From IMG/VR virus record IMGVR_UViG_3300047481_001570, positions 1 to 24,186 of that record: a DNA stretch of 24,186 bases; one strand, written 5' to 3'. The notes beneath the pieces were generated by a model that had not been told where the DNA came from, made no database searches, and worked only from the letters and a program-made list of their open reading frames with translations. The position numbers and the translations under genes were made by a program. The DNA is from a virus. Positions 15,666 to 23,800 of this stretch are shown piece after piece (the stretch's first letter is position 1; each line of letters opens with the position of its first letter).

Positions 15666-16712
15666 ATGGCAGATATATATAAAGCGTTTACAACAGACGA
15701 CGTAATTACAGGCGATATCCAAACTGTTTCACAACCGTTATGGTCAGAAAATATTAATCCATTGTCCGGTGGATATTCAGCTGGTATTGGATTTTTTACA
15801 TCATCTACACAAATGTCACAATCGGGTGATTACTATGTAAATGTTTATCACCGAGATCCAGTAGCACAAAGCACTACAGCACAGATACAGTTTGCCATAG
15901 CGTATGGCCATAGACTGGGTAGTGGTTCAGAAGGAGATCCAAATACAACCGGCCAAAATACAAACGATACACCATCCAGAGCAATATATTCTCAATACAG
16001 AAATCAGTTATTGCCACCAACCGATCAAGCTTTTACGTTCGGAAACACTACACCAGATGATATTTTTGTAATTAATATTGCTAGAAATAGATTTAGACAA
16101 AAAATTGATCCAGGTAACTGGGAATTGAGATTAGCATCGGGATCAGCAACAGCAGCTGAATATAGTGTATTTATTGATGGTTCCGGAGCTGGTGAAAATC
16201 CATCTGTAAATCAAGGAGGACGTGTATTTGCAATCTATAGTGGTTCTGGTGGAGTCACAGCATCTAGCACCGTATACGGATTATTCTATCCAGATAATGG
16301 ATTATTTATATTCAATGCAACATCACTGAGTTCCTCTTTAGGTATAGCGGTTGATAAGAGCTCTCCAACAGCACTAGCTGGATCACAGAATCCAAGAAAT
16401 CACACAAAGTTATATGAACACATCAGCAGTTCAAACTGGTTTGCAGCTAGAACAGAAGAAAAGGTAACTTCAACACATTATTTTGTTCGAGTAACAAACA
16501 AGCAATTTAATTTCTCAAATAATCCAACATTTGTAACCGGATCAGCTGGTAATTTTAGGCATGCATCTATGATTAGAAATCCAAGTGTGTATATTACTAC
16601 AATTGGTATGTTTGATAACAATAACAGACTACTTGCCGTAGCTAAGTTAAGTAAGCCGCTATTAAAGTCATTTAATCGTGAGGCTTTAATTAAAGTAAAA
16701 CTAGACTACTAA
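15666..16712 (+). CDS. Virion structural protein with shared C-terminal module (348 aa)
   Basis: This resembles uncharacterised virion proteins I recall from marine T4-like phages, with SGDYYVNVYHRDP near 53-65, an AIAYGHRLGSGS segment, RAIYSQYRNQLLPP and a DPGNWELRL strand. The body is beta-rich, with Gly/Ser-rich turns near 170-205. The last 70 residues (about 280-348) form a module beginning FNFSNNPTF and running through YITTIGMFDNNNRLLAVAK to an 'IKVKLDY' end. The 902-aa protein downstream ends with a diverged copy of this module, so the module may be an assembly or docking element used by several virion proteins. The gene is followed directly by the only strong intrinsic terminator in the window. 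The function is not established beyond a structural role. Confidence 0.72.
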   Translation: MADIYKAFTTDDVITGDIQTVSQPLWSENINPLSGGYSAGIGFFTSSTQMSQSGDYYVNVYHRDPVAQSTTAQIQFAIAYGHRLGSGSEGDPNTTGQNTNDTPSRAIYSQYRNQLLPPTDQAFTFGNTTPDDIFVINIARNRFRQKIDPGNWELRLASGSATAAEYSVFIDGSGAGENPSVNQGGRVFAIYSGSGGVTASSTVYGLFYPDNGLFIFNATSLSSSLGIAVDKSSPTALAGSQNPRNHTKLYEHISSSNWFAARTEEKVTSTHYFVRVTNKQFNFSNNPTFVTGSAGNFRHASMIRNPSVYITTIGMFDNNNRLLAVAKLSKPLLKSFNREALIKVKLDY

Positions 16713-16719
16713 AAACCTC

Positions 16720-16740
16720 TCCATGGATAGTCTCCTTGGA
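16720..16740 (+). other. Upstream hairpin next to terminator
   Basis: TCCATGGA (16720-16727) and TCCTTGGA (16733-16740) pair as an 8-base stem with one T:T mismatch around the 5-base loop TAGTC. It ends 3 bases before the GC-rich terminator stem. It has no T tract of its own, so it may stabilise the RNA 3' end or help the second hairpin fold. Confidence 0.45.
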
Positions 16741-16743
16741 CCG

Positions 16744-16776
16744 ACCCCCCAACAACATGGGGGGTTTCCTTTTTAC
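16744..16776 (+). terminator. Intrinsic (Rho-independent) terminator
   Basis: A perfect 7-bp stem, ACCCCCC (16744-16750) with GGGGGGT (16759-16765), encloses the loop AACAACAT and is followed by a T-rich tract (TTTCCTTTTTAC). The six consecutive G:C pairs stand out in this AT-rich genome. It lies 31 bases after the stop of the 348-aa gene and just before the box and ATG of the 902-aa gene, so it separates two transcription units. Confidence 0.88.
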
Positions 16777-16780
16777 TTGA

Positions 16781-16788
16781 TATTTATA
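16781..16788 (+). promoter_or_regulatory. TATTTATA box before the 902-aa gene
   Basis: Exact TATTTATA follows the terminator's T tract and ends 5 bases before the ATG at 16794. Because a strong terminator lies immediately upstream, a promoter is needed here, and this is the best candidate. Usual -10 spacing would place the start at the first base of the ATG, a leaderless message. Confidence 0.5.
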
Positions 16789-16793
16789 AGCAT

Positions 16794-19502
16794 ATGGCAG
16801 GAGTTTTTAAAAGTTTAGATAAATCAGACGTACGTCTAACCCCGTTTCGAGCTTATAAACAGTGGAGTGATACTATATCATACTGTAACTATTCAGCTAG
16901 CTTAGGAACCTTAACAAACCCAACACTTATAACACTATCTAATAATGGAGGTGACCTCGTAATTGCAACTACTACAAACTACGCAATATTAGATCCAACC
17001 AACGAAAACTTAGAAAATCTATCTGGAACAACTGCATTCGCAGATACCCCAGTTTCTAACATATTTAAACATCCTACTGATCCAAATCAAGTAATAGTAT
17101 TAAGCAATAAGTTTGGAACGATAGATTTAACTACACTCACATATACCACACAAATAGCTTATCCTGGCACTGACACAGCTTATGATACGGTTGATAATGT
17201 GCATGTAATAGCATATGGAGCTGGATTAAATCAAGGAAGAATCGCAATATTAGACTCATCTTACAATAACCAAGATGATATAATTGAAACTATCAGGCTT
17301 AATAAGGTTAGTACTGATGCACATAACTTGGGAGATGATTCTAATTATTTTTTCTTAGCTGAAGACAAAACCGGTGGTATAAATAACGGTTCCTATCTCA
17401 TCGCATTTTCATATACAAGTCCTAATCTAACATTTAGTTATAAAATCCAAATAACTACAGAGACTGGAACACAAACACTACTTTATAATAGTAATCAACA
17501 AGGGCACTACGCTTTAACAAACAATAAATTATATTTCATAGATCTAGCAACGTATGTTGTAATTTTAGTAGCCACCGGAGTTACCCAGGTACTATCTGAT
17601 ACAAACGATAAAATACACGCAATATTACAAAATGGTGATATTTTGACAGATGTTGTAGTTAGTGGTGCTACTGTAATATATGATACAATTCAAGGATCTA
17701 GTTACGCCGGATCAAACACAGCAACTCAGGCAGTTATTAATTCAAATAATGAAATAGGAATTCTAGCAGGTAATGTTTTTTATATGTACAATGTAGATAC
17801 AAACACATTTAAAAATCCAAAATACATACCTGCAAGTATAGCTATAAATAAAATATATAGTGATAAAGATGTAACTACTAAAATATATGGCATAGGTTCA
17901 AACATACTAATGAATTTAACTTGTGAGCCTGATGATTTCACACTGTATAAAGCTGATTACTCTGGCCGCCCTTATTATTTAACAAATAATCCAATTGATA
18001 TTAACTTCGATCAAGGAAATGGACCTATAACGGGGGAGGAGATATTAACAGCTGAAGGTAAGTATGAAAGAGTTGTGCATAGATCTATAGATCATTTATT
18101 TTACAGAGATTACAAGACAAATACAAAGGCAACTTTTGGTGGAGCAAATGTTAATTATCAAAGAAGAACCTTAAATGATAGAGCTTATATATTATCACTC
18201 CCACAAAAAAAGTACGGAGAAGAAATACAACAAGGCTCAGTAATAATAGATATAAAGCGTAAAGGAACATACTACAACGGAGATTACACTTTGATAGATG
18301 ACATATATGGTAATCTCTATGTAAGTAATTCAATAGGAGGAACGCAAGTATCCTCTTCGAATGAAGTAGGTCGATTCCATTTTGACTTTGGTTATAAATA
18401 TTATAATAAAGGAGCCACAACAGTCACAGATGAGTACGCAGACGGTTACTGGCCGATGAAAGCTACCTATAAAAACATAATTTACGATAGAATATACAGT
18501 GATTTAGGAGCGTGTGCTTATTTTACTGCTAGCAATCAAAGTGTTCTAGTGATATCACCAGGTCCTGTACAGAAATTTAAGCAGAGCTATAATTTTGAAA
18601 ATAGTGATTTCAGTATATTCTTTACACTAAAACCACAGTATCCTACTGCAAATTACGAATTTGCAAATTTAGTCGCTAAGGAAGGTTCAGTTGAGGATAT
18701 TTTTATAGACATAAATGGTAATGTTGGCTCAACACCGGTTGGAACTAATTATCCATATAAAATAAAATTATGCGTATCTGGATCAAATCAAGGAAAACTC
18801 TACTTCAGCAGAAGTTCAGGATTTCAAACAACTGAAATAAGTACAGGGCCAGGAGATCAACTATCAGCAAATACCGTATATAATATAGCAGCTGTTAAAA
18901 GTGGAACTACTATGCAAATCTACATTAATGGATTTTTAAGAGCTACTGGTACAGATACAACAACAACCGGAACATACCAATCTAAGCAGTGTAGTAACGA
19001 ATCTAGCATCTTTGTGGGTGCAAACTATGCAACAAGTAGTGCCTATAACGGGTATTTGGATAACTTAAAATTTTATAACAAGGCTCTAACTTCAAATGAT
19101 TTATTATATCTAACAAACACCCGCGGAGTAGGAAATAGATATGTTGGAAATGTATTTTACAAGCATGGATTAGTGATAATTACAGACCAATTAGTAGATG
19201 AATCAGATGTATTAACTGCCACCTGCAGAGGTACACAAACAATATATGAAACAGAAGTATCTTGTACTATAGGTGGAGGAGAATTTAATCACTCATCAAA
19301 TCCAACACTACAAGAATATGAGCCTATATCAGATGAATTTATATTTAGACCATTTGTAAGTAGCTCTGACTTTAAGCCATATATAACAACTATAGGTTTG
19401 TATGATGATAGAGGTAATTTATTAGTTATAGGAAAACTAGGTCAACCAATCAAAGCCCCAAATAATACAGATACAACATTTATAGTTAGGTTTGATAGAT
19501 AA
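16794..19502 (+). CDS. Candidate receptor-binding or fibre protein: propeller-like, LamG-like and shared C-terminal module (902 aa)
   Basis: This is a large virion protein. Residues about 50-370 contain repeated four-strand-like blocks with 'V.V.S..G.IDL' patterns that suggest a beta-propeller; this call is tentative. Residues about 390-500 include HRSIDHLFYRDY and RAYILSLPQKKYGEEI, a segment I associate with marine phage virion proteins. Residues about 600-775 look like a LamG_3 / concanavalin-like lectin domain, with VYNIAAVKSGTTMQIYINGF and the closing YLDNLKFYNKALTSNDLLYL. The last 70 residues (about 830-902) match the C-terminal module of the 348-aa protein: NHSSNPTL, then YITTIGLYDDRGNLLVIGK. 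Together these suggest an exposed adhesin that binds a surface glycan. It begins after a terminator and a TATTTATA box, and the resolvase gene starts 2 bases after its stop. Confidence 0.72.
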   Translation: MAGVFKSLDKSDVRLTPFRAYKQWSDTISYCNYSASLGTLTNPTLITLSNNGGDLVIATTTNYAILDPTNENLENLSGTTAFADTPVSNIFKHPTDPNQVIVLSNKFGTIDLTTLTYTTQIAYPGTDTAYDTVDNVHVIAYGAGLNQGRIAILDSSYNNQDDIIETIRLNKVSTDAHNLGDDSNYFFLAEDKTGGINNGSYLIAFSYTSPNLTFSYKIQITTETGTQTLLYNSNQQGHYALTNNKLYFIDLATYVVILVATGVTQVLSDTNDKIHAILQNGDILTDVVVSGATVIYDTIQGSSYAGSNTATQAVINSNNEIGILAGNVFYMYNVDTNTFKNPKYIPASIAINKIYSDKDVTTKIYGIGSNILMNLTCEPDDFTLYKADYSGRPYYLTNNPIDINFDQGNGPITGEEILTAEGKYERVVHRSIDHLFYRDYKTNTKATFGGANVNYQRRTLNDRAYILSLPQKKYGEEIQQGSVIIDIKRKGTYYNGDYTLIDDIYGNLYVSNSIGGTQVSSSNEVGRFHFDFGYKYYNKGATTVTDEYADGYWPMKATYKNIIYDRIYSDLGACAYFTASNQSVLVISPGPVQKFKQSYNFENSDFSIFFTLKPQYPTANYEFANLVAKEGSVEDIFIDINGNVGSTPVGTNYPYKIKLCVSGSNQGKLYFSRSSGFQTTEISTGPGDQLSANTVYNIAAVKSGTTMQIYINGFLRATGTDTTTTGTYQSKQCSNESSIFVGANYATSSAYNGYLDNLKFYNKALTSNDLLYLTNTRGVGNRYVGNVFYKHGLVIITDQLVDESDVLTATCRGTQTIYETEVSCTIGGGEFNHSSNPTLQEYEPISDEFIFRPFVSSSDFKPYITTIGLYDDRGNLLVIGKLGQPIKAPNNTDTTFIVRFDR

Positions 19503-19504
19503 AT

Positions 19505-19918
19505 ATGGCAAAAAGAGGTTTCAATAAAAGATCTTCTGCAAAAGCAAGAGGATATCGAAGTGGTTTGGAGGAAGTGATCCAAGCTGAATTACAAGCTCGA
19601 GGTGTAAGTGGTGAGTACGAGCAACATAAAATTGAGTACATTAAACCAGCAACAACTCATAGCTACACACCAGATTTTAAATTACCTAATGGTATTTTTG
19701 TAGAAACTAAAGGTAGATTTGTTATCGAGGATCGTAAAAAACACATACTAATAAAAGATCAATTACCTAATCTTGATATCAGATTTGTTTTTCAAAACTC
19801 AAAAAATAAAATTCGAAAAGGGTCAAAAACAACATACGCTGATTGGTGTATAAAGCATGGATTTAAGTACGCAGACAAGACAGTTCCAACTGAGTGGCTA
19901 TTGGAAGTTGCAAAATAA
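19505..19918 (+). CDS. Holliday-junction resolvase, T7 endonuclease I family
   Basis: This 137-aa nuclease should cleave four-way and branched DNA, clearing junctions before packaging and aiding recombination. Similarity to T7 gp3 (149 aa) is strong over nearly the whole length: GYRSGLEE, a YE..K..Y segment, SYTPDFKLPNGIFVETKG (53-70), RKKHILIKDQ, and the late WCIKHGFKYADK. The T7 catalytic residues E20, D55, E65 and K67 correspond to E22, D57, E67 and K69, so it is likely active. The N-terminus is basic (KRGFNKRSS). T4 itself uses an unrelated resolvase, endonuclease VII (gp49), so this gene is a functional replacement from a different family. It follows the adhesin gene by 2 bases with no visible ribosome-binding site or terminator. 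A GATAAATA sequence (19498-19505) runs into the start codon. Confidence 0.95.
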   Translation: MAKRGFNKRSSAKARGYRSGLEEVIQAELQARGVSGEYEQHKIEYIKPATTHSYTPDFKLPNGIFVETKGRFVIEDRKKHILIKDQLPNLDIRFVFQNSKNKIRKGSKTTYADWCIKHGFKYADKTVPTEWLLEVAK

Positions 19919-19941
19919 GATAAAAGTTACTATAGTTAACT

Positions 19942-20850
19942 ATGCAACAAGTAGTATCTATACTGGAATCGGCGCTCGGATCATGCACAACACACAAGAA
20001 AGGTGAACTAAGTTTTCACTGTCCTAAGTGCAATCACTATAAAAAGAAACTGCAAGTAAATTATCTAACACAAAGTTATCATTGTTGGGTATGTGGATTC
20101 AAGGGAAGAAGTATAGTACAGCTACTTAGAAAAGTAAATGCTGGACCATTTCTTATTACGAAAGCAAAAGAATTAGTTGGAGACAACACTACCACTAAAG
20201 GTAATAATACACAAACATTAACACTATCACTACCAACAGAGTTTCGACCACTACACATAAACTGGAATACACCTCACTATAAAAATGCTCTACATTACGT
20301 TTTTAATCACCGCAAACTAACACCAATAGAAATATTACGATATGGTATAGGTTATTGTGAAGAGGGTGATTATCATGGAATGATCATAGTTCCAAGCTAT
20401 GATGATAATAATCAGCTAAATTACTTTGTAGGTCGCACTTTTTATGATATAAATTTTAAACATAAAAATCCCGAAATGTCTCGAGACATTGTAGGATTTG
20501 AAAATTTAATAGATTGGGATCAACCAGTGACTTTAGTTGAAGGAGCTTTTGATGCTATAACAGCAAAACGTAATACAATACCTTTATTTGGAAAACGCAT
20601 ACTACCTAAGTTGCGTGGAAAGTTAATAGAAAGGCGTGTACCAAGAATAAATCTAGCGCTAGATGCAGATGCCTTAAAAGATGCAATTAATGAAGTGGAA
20701 TACTTCATAAATAATGGAATAGAGGTTAATGTAGTTAAGTTACCAGGTAAAGATCCTAATGAGATAGGATACACTAAAACGATAGAATCAATAAATAATT
20801 CAACTACAGTAGATTTGCTGGAGATGATAATGTTAAAAATGACAATATGA
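19942..20850 (+). CDS. DNA primase (zinc ribbon plus Toprim, gp61-like)
   Basis: This 302-aa protein makes RNA primers for lagging-strand synthesis and would work with a gp41/DnaB-type helicase that is not in this window. An N-terminal zinc ribbon has CPKC at 27-30 and CWVC at 48-51, the CHC2-like site for template recognition. A Toprim catalytic core follows: the acidic motif VEGAFDAI with E200, the DxD motif LALDADA with D241 and D243, and a KDPNEIG segment (270-276) typical of primases. Length is close to T4 gp61 (342 aa) and well short of bacterial DnaG (about 580 aa), because the helicase-binding C-domain is absent. The gap before it is 23 bases with no clear Shine-Dalgarno. Its stop overlaps the next start (ATGA, 20847-20850), so the fused nuclease-ATPase is probably translationally coupled to it. 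Confidence 0.92.
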   Translation: MQQVVSILESALGSCTTHKKGELSFHCPKCNHYKKKLQVNYLTQSYHCWVCGFKGRSIVQLLRKVNAGPFLITKAKELVGDNTTTKGNNTQTLTLSLPTEFRPLHINWNTPHYKNALHYVFNHRKLTPIEILRYGIGYCEEGDYHGMIIVPSYDDNNQLNYFVGRTFYDINFKHKNPEMSRDIVGFENLIDWDQPVTLVEGAFDAITAKRNTIPLFGKRILPKLRGKLIERRVPRINLALDADALKDAINEVEYFINNGIEVNVVKLPGKDPNEIGYTKTIESINNSTTVDLLEMIMLKMTI

Positions 20851-23800
20851 TAAATAAGATAGACTGCAATCTTCAAAAAATAGACTATATATACCACATC
20901 GCAGACATCCACATTCGCAATTGGAAAAGACACGCAGAATATAAACACATCTTCACAAAACTTAAAAAGGAATTAAAAAAACTACCAAAGAATTCCATAA
21001 TTACGGTAGGTGGAGACATTGTGCATGCAAAAACAGACATGAGTCCAGAGCTTATAGCTATGGTAGATTTGTTTTTCACAACACTAACAGATATTGCACC
21101 AACTATTGTGATTTGTGGTAATCACGATACAAATCTAAATAATAATCACAGATTAGATGCATTAACACCTATCATTGAACTTCTAAATAAAGAAAATTTA
21201 TACTATTTACGAGATAGTGGTGTATATCAATTGGGCAACGTCTCGATTACAGTAATGTCATTATTGGATAATCCAAGCAGATATACAAAAGCATTAGATG
21301 TTGATTTGCGAGTTGATAAAAAGATTGCAATGTATCATGGAACTATTCAAAACAGTGAAACAGATACAGGAATGATTCTAAAGCAGGGATTAGATGCTAA
21401 AATCTTTGATGGCTACGATTTAGTATTATTGGGTGATATTCACAAAAGACAAATACTAAAACAAAATCCATATACGTTTTACCCTGGAAGCCTCGTTCAA
21501 CAAAATTTCGGTGAAAGCTATGATGGGCATGGTTATTCTATAACTAACGTAAATACTCTAGAAACAACTTTCCATGATATACAAAACGATTATGGATACT
21601 TTACTCTAGATTTACAAGATGATATTGTACCTGATGATTTACCTATAGGTCCTAAAACAACTATACGAATACGTACAAAGAACATATCACCTGCGCAATT
21701 AAAACGTGTTACTGCAGATGTAAGAAAAAAATACAAATGCACCGATATAACAGCTGGCATAGTAGGCACTTCATCAGCAACAGACACAACACAGACGGAT
21801 ACATTTTTAGAAGGTGACATCCACAATATACAATATCAAAACACTCTAATCGCAGAGCAGTTAATATTACAGCAATTAGATGATGAACTTATCCACCAGG
21901 TAATAGCTATAAACACAGCACTAAACGCAGCATTAAATAACATTGATAGAGTTAGAAATGTAGTTTGGAAGCCAAAAAGATTTGAGTTTGATAATATGTT
22001 TTCTTATGGAGAAAATAATGTTATTGACTTTGAGCGAATGAATGGAACTTGTGGATTATTTGCACCTAATCATGCTGGCAAATCAGCAGTACTGGATGCG
22101 CTATGCTTTTGTTTATTTGATCACTCATTTAGAGCTTCAAAAGCTGAACAAGTATTAAATAATAAAAAAGATTCATTTAGATGTAAGTTTAATTTCATGT
22201 TAAATGGACATGATTATTTTATTGAAAAGAAAGCAACAAGATACGCAAAAGGACCACTAAAAGGTAAGCTCCGAGTTGATATTGATTTTTGGTATATTGA
22301 TGAGGATGGTGATATAAAATCACTAAATGGGGAACAAAGACGCGATACAGATAAAGCGATACAATCTTACGTAGGTACCTTTGATGATTTTATTTTAACA
22401 GCGTTATCACTTCAAAATAATAACTCAAACTTCATAGAAAAAACACAAGGAGAGCGTAAAGATTTACTAGCTAATTTTCTTGATCTTAAAATATTTGATC
22501 AATTAACAGAATTAGCAAATAAAGAAATAAGGTCATCGGTAGTATTGCTGGAAGAATATCAAAAACAGGACTTTGAAACACGATTAGCTGACGCAGAATC
22601 GATGAAAGAAAAGCTGGAAAAGCAATACGAAAACGCTAAGGAATATTATGAGTCAACAACAAAAGTTCAGATGGAAGATCTTAACGAAGAGATTATCGGA
22701 TGGACTGAAAAAATACAAGCAACATCCGCGGATAATCTCAACATTGATCAATTAAACGAAAGTAGAGCTAAATTACAAAAGCAGCTAGACGACCTGATAC
22801 CAGAAGTGGAAAGATATAACAAAGATTTACCAGTGAGAGAAAGAGCAAGAGATGAGAGTTTGGCTAGGATAAAGAGCTTTGACGAGAATCTAATTACCCA
22901 AAATGCAACTTTATACGAAAATAATAAGCGTGAATTGCAAAGTGTAGAAACTAAACTAGAAAGATTAAAAATAGTAGTTTCTAGCAAACTAGAAAAACTA
23001 GCTAGACTAGAGGAACATGAATATGATCCTAATTGCTCTTACTGCATAAATAATGTGTTTATAAAGGATGCTCAACAAACCAAGCAAGATCTTGAAAAGG
23101 ATAAAGTCTTAGTAACAGAGTTATTAAAAAATAGAACAGACTTAACTGATTTTCTAGTAGCTACAAAGCAGTATGAGGACACATTTCTAGAATTTAAAAC
23201 TTTAAAACAAAATCACTCACTACTGGAATCAGAATACAACTCAACTCAAAATAGATTAAACCAGTTATTAAACCAGGAACAGAGAATTACTTTTGATATC
23301 AAGGAGATTGACTCTAAAATTAGTTTATACGAACAAAATAAACAAACAATAGAATTAAATAAAAAGATACAATCGCAGATAGAAGCTCTCAAAAAGACAT
23401 TACAAGAGACAAAGCAAGAAGCCTCTGAATCCGAACACAAACTTCGTGATTTACATGGAAAAATAAAAGTATCTGAACAGATAATAAACGAGTGCAATAA
23501 TAGCCTAATTCACATGCAGGAATTAGTTGAAAAGGTAGCAGCCTATGAATACTATATAAAACTAGTATCCAGAGATGGTATACCGTTTAATTTAATCTCA
23601 AGAGCAATTCCATTTATTCAAAATTATGTAAACAACATACTTAGTCAAGTTGTTGACTTTACTATTAATTTAGAAACCGACGGTAAGAATATTAACGCTT
23701 TTATCATATACGATGGTAATAAATGGCCATTAGAATTAGCTTCTGGTATGGAAAAATTTATGTCTTCGCTAGCTATAAGAGTTGCATTAATCAAGATTAC

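Noticed and set aside
409-18400. In-gene TATAAATA matches to the T4 late promoter (for example 409, 4211, 17841)
   Set aside because: They fall inside coding sequence away from any start and are expected by chance in AT-rich DNA.
19498-19505. GATAAATA running into the ATG of the resolvase as a late promoter
   Set aside because: It overlaps the start codon itself and the stop codon of the previous gene, so it could not drive transcription of this start; probably chance.
19933-19942. Perfect 10-base palindrome TAGTTAACTA touching the primase start
   Set aside because: Short, AT-rich and single-copy; it could be an operator but nothing else supports it.
22000-22090. Programmed frameshift or stop between the Mre11 and Rad50 halves
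   Set aside because: The frame is continuous through the junction with no slippery heptamer or stop, so a direct fusion is the simpler reading.
1200-23497. Minus-strand open frames of 60-142 codons across the window
   Set aside because: All lie opposite well-supported + strand genes and are rich in Leu/Ser/Cys/Phe runs expected from antisense of AT-rich coding DNA; none has a recognisable motif.
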